Positions 36,237 to 47,875 of a stretch of DNA of 64,000 nt are shown piece after piece. How positions within the stretch are numbered: the stretch's first letter is position 1; the number at the start of each line of letters is the position of its first letter. The DNA comes from Smallanthus sonchifolius. Lineage: Eukaryota; Streptophyta; Magnoliopsida; Asterales; Asteraceae. The notes under the pieces were generated by a model. That model had not been told where the DNA came from and did not search any database. It saw nothing but the letters and a program-made list of their open reading frames with translations. Where the stretch lies: the NCBI GenBank assembly GCA_023525975.1, contig CM042023.1:13900501-13964500 (forward strand). Reading direction: 5' to 3'. A program made the translations under genes and the position numbers.

Positions 36237-36441
36237 TACATAATATATTTTATTATTACATTTTCGGTAAAAAAAAGTATATATCTAACGTGTTGTTACA
36301 CATATGTAACAAACTGTGAACTGGTACAGTGTAACATGTGTAAGTGTAACATTTCAAACAGTAACATATTGTTATATATGTGTAACAACACGTTAGACAA
36401 AATTTTTTTGTTATCGGAAATATAATAACATGTATTATGTG
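36237..36441. repeat. Fold-back repeat, about 205 bp
   Basis: The left arm (CATAATATATTTTATTATTA, TTTTCGGTAA, CTAACGTGTTGTTACACATA) returns in reverse complement with small gaps by 36441. Arms are about 80 bp around a short GTAACATGTG-rich centre. It looks like a MITE without clear TSD. Confidence 0.7.
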
Positions 36442-36763
36442 TGTAATTTTTTTTTCATACGTTTTCTTGGATTTTTCTAAACTCAAGTTGGTTTCAAAAT
36501 ATCCTTCCCTATTTGGTTCATCAAAGGATAAAATTGGAATGTAATACAACATAAAAGTATGTCAACGTACTTTTTTTCTATCAAATTTACCCTTGATTTA
36601 ATTGGAAAAAAATATATTATGTTGACTAAACATCTAAATGGAGACACATAAAAAATAGAAACTTACAAACCACAACGATAAACCAAAAGCAAACCAGAAT
36701 TTGTGGTTGGAACCGATGAGAAATAACTTACAGGTCATGACGTACGTTGTAACTCATAGCTTA

Positions 36764-37157
36764 GAGCATTCACATCAGTTCCTCCATCTTCATCCCTATA
36801 ATTTAACTAAAAATTATCATTTTTTAAATTTATATCTCATTTTTTTAAAAACTTCCACATCAGACTCTCCATATTTATCCCTTATTTTAATTAAGTAATA
36901 CTTATTTATTTATTATTATTTTTTTTCTTTCTTCCACTCACACACACTTACAAAAAGTATAAAATAATATATAGAGGATGGAGATGGGATGAATGATGAC
37001 CTCTTAAATATAAATGGTGGTTATAGTTTCCTCTAAAAATATAGATGATGGAGATGAGGATGAGAAAGCTGATGTGAGCGTAAAATTACATGATGTTTCA
37101 TATTTCCTTTATAATTTAGAGATCAGGATAGAGATGAGAAAGCTGATGTGAATGCTC
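36764..37157. mobile_element. PIF/Harbinger-type MITE, TSD TTA
   Basis: Perfect inverted ends GAGCATTCACATCAG and CTGATGTGAATGCTC, with TTA at 36761-36763 and 37158-37160. A part of the right end (GATGAGAAAGCTGATGTGA) is duplicated inside at about 37057-37078. Confidence 0.85.
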
Positions 37158-37734
37158 TTATATTAAAGATGACAACAAATAATTTAAGAAACTTTTTAGA
37201 ATTTTTATTCGTATGACATTTTTTTAAGCATATACCAAATTATATGTTGTGGATTATTTAAACTGAAAGAATATTTTGTATATATTTTTTTAATGTTGTT
37301 ATGGTCTCCTTCGTATCTCCTAGAAGATTCTTGCACGATGTTCAAGTTTTATATTTTAGTAAGAGTTTATTTTGTTTTTTAAATTGCTTGAACAAGAAAA
37401 GAAGATGAATCTTTAGACTTGATACTATTAATAATAACATATTTTAAAAAAATTATCCATTCAACCCTTACATTAACCATATTGCTAGTTTGGTTCTTAA
37501 AAAGTTATAACGCGTATCGTCAATTTATCCAATTTTTATAATTTTCAATTTCGATATCAGGGGCATTTCTATTTGCATAATCATTATATATTTACATTTG
37601 ATTTTACTCGATTTCGCTCAAAATAATGATTATGAACAGTGGGAAAAGTACTATCCTTTTGGCGAAATCGAGTGAAATTCTACTATGAATTTCAATTTCA
37701 TTAAATATTTTTTAACCACTAATCAATGACTTTA

Positions 37735-37875
37735 TTGGTTAAAAACCCATCTTAGCGCCCCACGCCCCATAATTTGCCTCACAGGCCCCCGCCCAATAAC
37801 GCCCAAGGAGAGCGGTGTTCCACGCCTAATCACGAGCCACGTGGTTCATGCCCCCCACTACGCATGGCCTTAGAG
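37735..37875. repeat. GC-rich dispersed repeat
   Basis: GCGCCCCACGCCCC, GCGGTGTTCCACGCC and CCACGTGGTTCATG stand out against AT-rich DNA. A relative with CTCCACGCCCC and GGTGGTGTTCCACGACCA lies at 59070-59190. No TIR or TSD could be fixed. From 37158 to 38180 no gene is seen. Confidence 0.45.
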
Positions 37876-38179
37876 AGTACGCCACTTTACCACCAAGAGG
37901 CCCCTTAGAAACAATTAAAAACTACATCATTATCAAGTCTCAGTGTGGGCAAAGTAGTGTAATTTAGGAGTATATTAGTGGGTGTGTGAGTTTGTTGTAA
38001 AAAAAATTGCATCATTAAATATGTCCATTAATTATGCAATAAAAGTAACTAGGGGGACACCCCGTGGTAATGATGACATAACGGGGACGTTAAGGTTTGC
38101 AACGTTAACGCTAAATTACGTAAAAATAATAAAAATATAAGATTAATATAAAACTGGGGAAAAACCGAATGAAAAAAAA

Positions 38180-38310
38180 TAACCATTTAAAAAAATAAAA
38201 AAAAACCCCACCCCCAAGGTTCGAACCCGGGTGGGTAGGGTGAATGTGAAGGAAATCCAAACACTGCGCGACCACCAGACTAGCAGACCAAAGGGAGCTT
38301 TGTGTTGTAT
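38180..38310 (-). mobile_element. tRNA-like (SINE or tRNA pseudogene) segment
   Basis: On the minus strand TAGTCTGGTGGTCGCGCAG fits box A and GGGTTCGAACC (about 38230-38218) fits box B, spaced as in a tRNA. The downstream end is T-rich rather than A-rich. No target duplication was found, so a SINE ending in T or a tRNA relic are both possible. Confidence 0.45.
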
Positions 38311-38329
38311 TCCCCACTAAAACTCTTGA

Positions 38330-39580
38330 GTTAATTACTATTTGAGTACCTGACGTTTGACCATTTTAACTAGTTGAATCTCTTATGTTTAAAATTGACG
38401 CTCTGAACCCTGACTTTTCATTTTTGCATCTGTTTGAGTCCAAATGGCTAACGTCGTTAAATTTAACAGTCAACTTTTTCTGAAATGACCAAAATACCCT
38501 CAATGACTCAAATTGTTAAAAATACATATATTTTACTAACCCACCATCATCTCCGGCACCACCATCATCTCCGACCACCACCACCATTTAAAATTTCAAA
38601 ATTAAAGAACATTGGGTCACAAAATGATTCTATAGATGCATTCGCCTATCGCCTATCGGTATTGATCACCAAAGGGGTAAACCTCTTTGACATGCTCATT
38701 GTTTCCCTTCCACTAATATTGTAATCAATACAAAACATAACAAAAAGTTTAACCTCATCAATTTCAGGTTTGTGTTTATGTTATTCGTACCAAAAATCGA
38801 TTTGATTGGTACCCTATTGCAAGAACACAAACAACACGCTTCATCTCAATATGCTAAAAAGGTAAAAATATGCATTTGTTCAGTCAGACAAATTATCAAA
38901 CAGTTGGAGGTGAGGAGGAGCCGACCCTGTCCTCTGGCGATTTCTCCGGTAACCTCCGACCGCAACGGCTAGGGTTTCAAACCCCCCGTTTTTCTAGCGT
39001 CACGGCGGTTCCAGGCGGTGGTCTTATGACGACGGTAATCGACGGGTCTGATACGGCAGGAGAGAGAGAGAGAGAGGAGGTACAAGAAGGAGAGGAAAAA
39101 AAGATGATGACGGCGACTCCAGTTAGGGTTTTTAACCCGTTTTTCCGGCCATCCCCCATTATCGGATAATCGGCGGCGGAGATGCTAGCGTCCATGTTTG
39201 TGGGTAATGTTTTAGCGGAGATGGTGTGGTGGTGACGATGAACGGCGACTGCGTGGTAGTAGCGGCGGTTGGAACAGGTGGGAGAGAGGGAGAGCAGAGA
39301 AAAGGGAGAAAAGAGATTGAGGGTGGGGGTTCAACCTGCAGGTGGGGAGAAAAGGGATTGAGGGAGAAAAGGGATTGAGGGTGGGGGTGAGTTATGAAAT
39401 TTTTTATAACTCTAATAATGTTAGAGGTATTTTATAACTCTATTAATGGTTAAGGGTTAATAACTTTTTAAAAGTGTTAACTTAGCTTGGTGGGTTTTTT
39501 TGTTAGTCACGAATTATGGCTAATATAAGTGAGTTAAAAGGTTAATAACCTGTTAAAAGTGTTAACCTAGCTTGATTAAT
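38330..39580. other. No gene seen; low-complexity and repeat-like DNA
   Basis: It holds ACCACCATCATCTCC-type runs, a (GA)n tract near 39060, and a GC-richer part (38900-39300) with short frames on both strands and no recognisable domain. AGGGATTGAGGGTGGGGGT is repeated at about 39315-39390. Confidence 0.5.
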
Positions 39581-39589
39581 GGTTAAAGG

Positions 39590-40265
39590 TGGAGGATAAC
39601 ATCATTTTAACACCTAATTTATGGTTTTGAAAATTAGGGTTCTTACTGATGAATTTGGGGTTTTTTTATTTTTATTTATTTTGGGGCGTTTAAATCTTAT
39701 GTTAAAGATTTGTAAGTGTTTATGGTGTTCAAAGACACAAAACCTAGTGAAATCCTTAGTCAGTTTGGTGAAATAAGATCTTCAGGGATTTGGGTGAGAG
39801 TTAGATAATCCCTAACGAGTCAAATTGGTTGTTTGTGTTGAATGGTGAATGAGGGTTTTAGGGGTTTGGTTAAGGCTAATTAACCAAGACTAGTGGGGGT
39901 GATAACCAATAGGTTAAAGGTGTTTGAATCCCAATTGATAGATATAATTGGGCCATAAGATTACTAAAACATGGGTGTAACTGTTTAGGTAATCAAGTTG
40001 TTAAGGTTGAAGCTCAATCAGAATCATCTAAAGCTAAAGGTAAGTGTCTTTACACTTACTTAGTAATTGATAGGCTTGTTGGAATACACATATATGTATG
40101 CAAGTTATATTTTGTTGTCATGTATGTATAATTATATGTACAGGTGCTTTGGTGTTAAATTGTATGTGTTTGATTATATGCAATGGATGGGTATGAAATT
40201 GTATGATATGGAAGTCCATGGTGGATGGAATTGGGATCATTGAATCCTACAAGGGTGGTTATTGA
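39590..40265 (+). mobile_element. Fragment of the long LTR family
   Basis: It parallels 41220-41700: AAAATTAGGGTTCTTA, GATTTGTAAGTGTTTA, and AAAGGTAAGTGTCTTTACAC next to a TACTTAGTAATTGATA end. Both ends are broken; the right end meets the block at 40266. Confidence 0.55.
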
Positions 40266-40529
40266 TGTAACAACCCAAGTAAGTTGTGCCAAAATATAGC
40301 CTGCTTTACCCTCGATGGGTTGCCCATCCAGGAACTCACGGTTTTGTTTTCACCTTACGAATTACTCGCCCAGACAAAACGCGTACTGGTAGAGAATGTT
40401 TCAACCCCCTTATAAGAAAGACTTTGTTCTTTCCCTCAACCGATGTGGGACTTACATCTTCACCCCCCCTTAGGAGCCCAACGTCCTCGCTAGCACATTG
40501 GCCCCGCCCCTGCCTCTGATACCATTTGG
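40266..40529 (-). mobile_element. Retroelement block with tRNA-Met-type primer-binding site
   Basis: On the minus strand TGGTATCAGAGGC (40524-40512) lies five bases after an LTR end GGGGTGTTACA, as expected for a 5' LTR followed by its primer site. About 75 nt further on is TAAGTCCCACATCGG, a word I recognise from many plant retroelement-type repeats. The remaining 150 bp show no coding. It may be the start of the internal region of the element whose LTR is 40530-42573. Confidence 0.5.
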
Positions 40530-42573
40530 TGTAACACCCCAACCTTGTTAGGGCTGACGTGTCACTCTTACAGAAATCAGATATCAAACAACATTCCATT
40601 AATGCTTAAAACGTTACACAAATTTTAAAGGAATGTGGAAAATCTTTTATTACATTTATTGAAAAAGTAAAAGTATATTTTCAAACACTCAAGCACTCTT
40701 CTACTTCCCTTCCCATGTGATCTTGATAACCAGTAACGAACCAAAATCCGGGCTTCGTTATAAATAAATAAATATTCTAATAAATATTATGGTGAAAATA
40801 ATATTTTAGAAATACGTTAAAACAAGTGGGTTTCAAGTTAGTAATGGGGTTATATTAGTTTTTAACTAATTTTGGAATGAAAATGGGTGAAATAAAAGTT
40901 GAGGGACTGAAAGTGTAAAATGACAAATTTACCATATTTGACTAAAAGAAGTCAAAATTCAGATTTCTCTCATTTGTGTGTGGGTTGATGCTCTCAAGAG
41001 AAAAAGGGAGAAAAAGGCGTTGAAGTCAAAATCGTGTAATTGAAGCTTGGATTATGAAGGTGTTCGCTTGCACATCATCCTTCTAACATCAAGTAAGTGT
41101 TAATCATTCTTTTGATTTCACCATTGATGTGTTGGTGGGTTTTGTAGAAATTCGAAATTTATGTTGCATGTTGATAATTAGTGTTAGATTGTCGATAATC
41201 TAGCTAAACTAAAGGTAAAGAATGGTGGTTAACATCCTAGAACCCTTTGATTTTGATTATGAGAAGTTAGGGTTCTTATGGAGAAAATTGGGGGTTTTTG
41301 GATTATGATGATAAGATGATGAATTAATGATGATTAAGTGTTTATATGATGTTATACACTTGAGCAAACACCAAATTAACCTAATAATAAAAATTGAATA
41401 AAAAATTAGTGTTAAGGTAAGGATAATGAAACTCAAGTAGGTGAGTTTGGGGTGAAAGAGGGTGTTTGGATATGAGTATAACTCAAACGGGTCAGTTTGG
41501 GTTGGAAATGGGAAATTGGGTTGTGAACCCAATTATAATGTGATTTTGATGTATGTTAGATTACAAAACTAGGTGTATATGTTTAGGTAATCAAATTGCA
41601 AAACTTGAAGGTGGTGCGGGATCTTCTAACCCAAAAGGTAAGTGCCTTTGCACTTACTTAGTATTGATGATAAAGAGTGATATACGTGTTATGGGTTTTG
41701 TTGTGTATGAATGTGTATGAACTAGTATGTGTAAATGAATGAATGTAGTTATAGTTGTAATACTATAATGGATATGTGTAAATGAGATTATGGTTTAAAT
41801 ACCATAATGGAAATGAGGTTATGGTCTAAGTACCATAATGGAAATGGGATATGAGGTTATGATCTAAGTATCATAATGGAAATGAGGTTATGGCCTACGT
41901 GCCATAATGGAAATGAAAATATGTTAATTATGATTGACAAATGAAAAGAATGGAACTTGTAAGGTGAAATGCAAGTTATTTGTAGCCTAATGACAAATTG
42001 GGTGCAAACGGGTCAAATGGGTGAAAACAAGTTGTAATTACTTGTTTGATATGTTTATCTTCACTACTAATGGTTGTTACATGTGGTGTTATATAGAAAA
42101 AGCTCCGGGATAGTCAATGTCAAGTCTATGGCGAATGTTGGATTCTTGTATGCACTTTTTGGTGATTTCGGGTGTAATTAGAAGTCCATCTAATGGATGT
42201 AAATGGATACTTGAAATTGTAGTTTTTGATGCAAAAGTATGTTATTTTGAATGTTAGAACCCATATTTAAGTGTTGGGAAAATTTTATGACAAAATGGGT
42301 TAAAGATGAAAATTGTAAAAATGGTGAGAATGGAAGGTGCTGTCAGGGAACATGGTTGTGTTCATCTGAACACAGCCATGACAACAATCTTGTTTCTTTT
42401 CTAGAGCTGAATATGAACACGGTTGTGTTCATCTGAACACAGTTGTGTTCAGGCTTCGGGGGAACATGAACACTACCATGACATAAATTTTATAAAAAAA
42501 AATGTCTTGGGATAAATGCTTCCGCTTGTGTAAAATGTTTATTATAGCTGGTGTTTAAATTAAGGGTGTTACA
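40530..42573 (-). mobile_element. Long LTR, about 2.0 kb
   Basis: Bounded by TGTAACACCCCAACC and AAGGGTGTTACA. The primer-binding site on its left makes it a 5' LTR of a minus-strand element. The outer flank TAACA has no partner on the left, as expected if the 3' half is lost. It has GTAACGAACCAAAATCCGGG near 40733, tandem repeats at 41760-41930 and hairpins at 42351-42450. Confidence 0.65.
41760..41930. repeat. Tandem repeat, about 31-bp unit, four to five copies
   Basis: GAGGTTATGGTCTAAGTACC followed by ATAATGGAAAT, with copies differing by single bases. Confidence 0.85.
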
Positions 42574-43468
42574 TAACATAACATGCACAAAAACAACAAA
42601 ACGAAAGCATGTCTGAGTATATAATATACTTGGTGGACAGATAACAAAATCATATACATAAAACTTGTAACTTATAAATATATAAACTTGCATCTTATGA
42701 GCATATAAACTTATAACTTGAAACGTGCATACCATGTAAACTTAAATAACAAATTAAAAATCATCATAGATTAACGGGAATAAAACCATTTCATAAAGAT
42801 GCCTAAAATGCGGTAGAAACAATATCTCTTTTCCTAGAATTTATTCATTCGTCTCCAAACATACTTTCATACGTACATATACTTATTTAGACATCGTATC
42901 ATTTTCTTGGGATCATCCCTAGACATAACATACGGACAGACTGAGACGATGTTTTAATTTTTGGAATGAGATTAGATCGTCCCAATTTTTTGGAATGAGA
43001 ATCCAAGCAATCACAAATACACGAATTCCTATTGTAAACACAACTACAAAAGTTAGACATCTTACACGTTACATTGTAGACCATTAATACAAACCAATGT
43101 CACTTGTTAAGCTATAAGGGGTATATTAAGGAATTAACATAATTCATGGAAAATATTCAAACCCAATTTGAATTAGTCTCCCCCCCCCCATTTTATTTAC
43201 AGAATGTAATTATGTAAATTGTAATGTCCATATTTATTTCCTCTATTCTTGTATTTATATTGTCCATTAGTTAATGAAAGATTTGTATTTTCCAATCATA
43301 ACAAATTCTCTTAATGGTATCAGAGCAAGGCTCTACCATTCCCCCCTCCGAACTACTCATCCTCTTACGGTGATACCACTTTTCTGCCCTAATTCTTACA
43401 GTCGCCACCAACCATTTTTTTTTCTTTTCTTTCCATCTGCCACCTTCCCTACCATTAACCTTTCTGCC

Positions 43469-44868
43469 ATGTCTAACACCAACACTACTCCTCCTCCTGC
43501 AAATGATCCCCTCACCATAAACACCACTTTAAACAACCTTACCATCGTCTCCTTCCCAGCCTCTCTCAAACTCACATCAACGAACTACTTGGGATGGAGA
43601 ACTCAGGTCAAAGCCTTTCTCCATGGCTTGGACCTCTATAAGTTCATCGATGGTACACACCTCCCCCTCCTCCAACAACAGCCGCAAATGGTATAGCCAC
43701 CCCACACAAAGATTACCCGATATGGTTTCGTCAAGATCTCCTCTTGTTCGGAGCCCTAGTCGGAAGCCTTTCACCCCAACTTGTTCCCACCGTTCATTAT
43801 GCAGCGACCTCACTTGAAGCATGGAACATCCTCTCCACCACCTATGCATCACCATCCAGAGGACACATCAAACAACTCCAATACCGTTTGAAACAGTGCT
43901 CCAAAACTCCAACCCAAACAGTTTCCGACTACTTACAAACCGTGAAAACGGTGGTCGATGAACTGTCCATTCTTGGCAAAACGACTGACCCGGAAGACCT
44001 AACTGATATTATCCTAAATGGATTGAATCAGGAAGACTACAAGCCCATAATCGATGGTGTTCATGCAAGAGATACTCCTATTGCATTTAACGAGTTGCAT
44101 GAAAAACTCATAAATCAAGAGCTTTCCTTAGCCCAAACCACCACCAATGCAACCCTGCATCAACCAACCACTGCCTTCACTGCTCACAGCTGCCCCGGTC
44201 ACAAACAATGGGCTGGATGTTCCTCCGAGCCACCACTGTTACCAACTCCACAGAACACAACCAACCCAAGTGGAAGCCGACCATTCCTTGGACGATGTCA
44301 ATGGTGTCAAATTAGGGTGCACACTGTGGCAAACTGTAACTCCTTCAAAAAAATGTTTCCTAATGCGGCTATACCGCCTTTTACTCGTAATGTGCAGGTT
44401 TCAAGACAATCACCACAGGTTCACATGATGGGTGTTCAAAACAACCCAACACAAACCAACTGGTTACTCGATAGCGGGGCATCACATCACGTGACAAACG
44501 ACCTAAAAGCCTTATCCTTTCATGCACCATACGATGGCACCGAAGCACTCATAATTGGTGATGGTTCGTCCCTTACCATAACTCATATTGGCACACTTGT
44601 CATTCACACACAAAACACACCGTTAATCTTAAAACACGTTCTTTGTGTCCCCTCTATTTCTCGAAATATTATTTCCATCTCTCGATTATGTCACGATAAT
44701 AACTTTCTAATCAAGTTTCGTGATTTTGTTTTTGTTATCAAGGATCGAAGTTCCAAAACCCCCCTACTCAAAGGGACGGCAAATAACGGAATATACAAGA
44801 TCCGCTCTTCCCGCTCCGCACATCCTCCAACAACATTCTCATTACAAAAGGCAAAGTCCAAGCACTGA
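43469..44868 (+). pseudogene. copia gag and protease region
   Basis: It starts MSNTNTTPPPAND. The gag N-terminus (NYLGWRTQVKAFLHGLDLY) is followed by a one-base frame change at about 43660-43690. Gag continues to 44868 with SLEAWNILSTTYASPSRGH, a zinc knuckle (CQWCQIRVHTVANC) and the protease active site LLDSGASHHVT at about 44464. It closes with a TGA at 44866-44868 that replaces a sense codon, because the next codons (HHRLGHPN) continue the polyprotein in the same frame. Confidence 0.88.
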
Positions 44869-45820
44869 CATCATCGGTTGGGTCATCCCAACAATAAAAC
44901 ATTGCAATTTTTATCCTCTTTTATTTCTTGTATTTCCAATTCAAATAATAGTTGTAACTCTTGTCATATAACCAAGAGCCACAAATTGCCTTTTTATCAA
45001 TCAACTTTAACTTCAAAATCTCCTCTTGATTTAATATTCTCTGATGTGTGGTCATCTCCTATCACATCCTTTTATGGATTCAAATATTATATTATTTTTG
45101 TAGATCATTACACTATATGGTTGTATCCACTTAAAAACAAATCCGATTCTTTATCTACATTTATTCGGTTCCAAAATATTGTTGAAAACTACTTCCAAAC
45201 CACCATTAAACAACTATTCTCCGACAACGGAGGAGAATATATTAAACTCACATCCCACCTTCAATCGAAAGGAATATCACATCTCACCTCCCCCCCACAC
45301 ACACCCGAACATAACGGTTATGCTGAACATAGACACCGCACCTAGTTGAAACCGGCCTATCTCTTCTCTCACACGCCAAACTTCCCCTCCATTATTGGCC
45401 TTTTGCCCTCACCACCACCGCCTATCTCATAAATCGCCTACCCACACCCACCCTCCAAAATACCTCCCCCTATCATCGCCTTTTTAACAAACACCCAAAC
45501 TATACCAAACTAAGAAGTTTCGGTTGTCTTTGTTACCCGTGGCTTCGTCCTTACACTACCACAAACTTCAACCCAAATCCAAACCTTGCATTTTTGTTGG
45601 TTATTCACCATCCCAAAGTGCCTACTACACACTAGACCCACTCACAAACAAGATCTATACTTCTAGACATGTAGAATTTGTTGAAGATGAATTTCCATAT
45701 GAAACCATCACTAACACCAAGCATTGCTCCTCCACAGACCCACCCACTTGGTTTCCCCTCATCATTCCACTATTATCCACGCCACCATCCTCTAGCTCAA
45801 ACCCATCCAATCAACCACCC
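44869..45820 (+). pseudogene. copia integrase region
   Basis: The zinc-binding H-H-C-C part is damaged: RLGHPN and CNSCHITKSHKLPF remain. The catalytic core has FSDVWSSPI and LFSDNGGEYIK, both catalytic Asp blocks, and HTPEHNGYAEH. A base is missing at about 45340 (the frame closes in HRT, and VETGLSLLSHAKLP continues in another). A second frame change at about 45560 leads into KPCIFVGYSPSQSAYYTLDP. A Pro/Thr/Ser-rich linker follows to 46150. Confidence 0.85.
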
Positions 45821-46149
45821 CCAATACAGCACCTCCAACCACCAACTCCACATATAATATTGCCCCCACACCTGACTCCATCCACCCTCCCAGCTCCACT
45901 GATCATACACCTGGTCCCTCATACTCCTCACCATTCCCTAACTCTCCTAATACCCCGCATGCCTCCTCCTCTGCCAATACTTCCACACCCACCTCCCCGA
46001 CCTCCTCCAACACTCCCTCTTCCCAAAACAGCCCTCCCGCCACTCACTCGTTCCACTCCACCACTCAGCCAACACCACTCCCACCTGCTGTCAGAACCCG
46101 CAAACCCAACCCACGCTACCACAATGATGAATTTCAGCTATACGCTGCC

Positions 46150-47704
46150 ATAAACGGCCCTATAACCGAACCATCCACCATCACACAAGCTCTAAAACAT
46201 CCTTCCTGGCGGCAAGCCATGACCCAAGAATGTGAGGCCCTTCAAAACAATCAAACATGGACTCTCGTTCCTCACTCAGATGCCTCAAACCTTGTAGGGA
46301 GCAAATGGGTTTTCCGAACTAAATTCAAATCCGATGGCTCCATTGAACGCCTTAAAGCACGCCTCGTAGCCAAAGGCTTTCATCAAAGACCGGGCATCGA
46401 CTTCGCTGAAACTTTCAGACCTGTCGTCAAACCCACAACTCTTCGTCTCATTCTATCTCTTGTTGTATCCCATCGTTGGAGCCTACGTCAACTTGACATT
46501 AACAACGCCTTCCTCCAAGGTACCTTAACCGAAAACGTGTACATGGCACAACCTCCCGGATTCATCAATCCTTCCTTCCCATCACACGTTTGCAAACTCA
46601 ATAAGGCCATTTATGGCCTTTCGACAAGCCTCTCGCGCCTGGTATGAAGAACTAAAAACATATCTTCATTCCAAACATTTTAAACCTACCATCTCAGTTC
46701 CTTCATTATTCCTCCAAAATAGCAGTACCTCTCCCATCTTCATTCTTGTGTATGTCGATGACATCATTGTCACTGGTCCATCCACCCAAATCATCAACAA
46801 TTTCATCACCTCACTTTCCGCTAAATTCTCTCTTAAAGATCTTGGCAACCTATCCTATTTTCTCGGTGTAGAAGTTTTACCCCATTGGTACATAAATGAT
46901 ATCCTCTATCGTACCAATATGAGTGAAAGTAAACCGACTGCTACACCAATTATGAGTTCCGAATCCATCACCTTGCATGATGGTACCCCTCTCCTAACCC
47001 CCACAGATTATAGGGCTATTGTCGGTGCTCTCCAATACCTATCTTTAACAAGACCCGACATGGCCTTCACAGTGAACAAATTATCTCAATTCATGCATGC
47101 CCCTACATCAAAACATTGGAATGCCCTTAAACGGCTACTACGCTATCTACAAGGCTCACTCCATAAAGGTCTTCTCATCCGCCACTCATCCCCCTTACAC
47201 CTTTATGGATTCACCGATGCTGACTGGGCAGGTGACAAAGACTGTTACCGTAGTACCACCGGCTACATCGTATATCTCGGCTCCAATCCCATTGCATGGA
47301 GCTCCAAACGGCAAAGCACACTTGCCCGATCCTCCACCGAGGCAGAATTCCGAGCCGTGGCATCCATTACTACTGAAATTATTTGGCTAAAGTCTCTACC
47401 GCAGGAACTCGGTTTCACATCCACTATCACACCAACCATCTTCTGTGATAACCTAAGTGCCACCCAATACTCCGCCAACCCGGTTTTTCACTCTCGTATG
47501 AAGCACCTAGCTCTAGACTTTCATTTTCTTTGAGAAAAAGTTCAAGACCGTTCTATCCGGGTAACTCACATTTCTGGAGACGACCAACTAGCTGATGCGC
47601 TCACCAAACCCCTACCAAAGTCTCGTTTTCATCATCTTATCTCCAAGATTGGACTCACTACAAGACCGTCCATCTTAAGGGAGCATATTAAGGAATTAAC
47701 ATAA
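46150..47704 (+). pseudogene. copia reverse transcriptase and RNase H region
   Basis: It contains NQTWTLVP, KWVFRTKFKSDGSIERLKAR, the first catalytic region LDINNAFLQGTL, then a frame change at about 46620, and the catalytic YVDDIIV at about 46750. After FLGVEV about 15-20 residues usual in the family are absent (about 46875-46895). RNase H follows with DADWAGD, SSKRQSTLARSSTEAEF and ADALTKPLPKSRF. A TGA at 47531-47533 interrupts the frame, which otherwise runs to TAA at 47704 just inside the 3' LTR. Confidence 0.88.
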
Positions 47705-47875
47705 TTCATGGAAAATATTCAAACCCAATTTGAATTAGTCTTCCCCCCATTTTATTTACAGAATGTAATTATGTAAATTGTAATGTCCATATTTATTTCC
47801 TCTATTCTTGTATTTATATTGTCCATTGGTTAATGAAAGATTTTTCTTTTCCAATCATAATAAATTCTCTTAATA

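Larger units (their letters stand above)
43124..47873 (+). mobile_element. Degenerate Ty1/copia LTR retrotransposon
   Basis: LTRs at 43124-43314 (191 bp) and 47686-47873 (188 bp), highly similar. TGGTATCAGAGC follows the first LTR directly (43315). A polypurine stretch AAGGGAGCA precedes the second. The order gag, protease, integrase, reverse transcriptase, RNase H is that of Copia. The LTR termini are TATTAAG and, if two more bases are counted, CTTAATA, not TG..CA. No TSD was found. Multiple frame breaks make it non-functional. Confidence 0.92.

Noticed and set aside
38180..38310. Functional tRNA gene
   Set aside because: Boxes A and B are present, but the acceptor and anticodon arms cannot be paired convincingly.
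38870..39195. Possible gene with frames on both strands (99 and 72 aa)
   Set aside because: No domain, no splice structure; contains a simple (GA)n tract and lies in repeat-like DNA.
45928..46122. Gly/Arg-rich minus-strand frame
   Set aside because: Shadow of the Pro/Ser/Thr-rich linker in the copia polyprotein.
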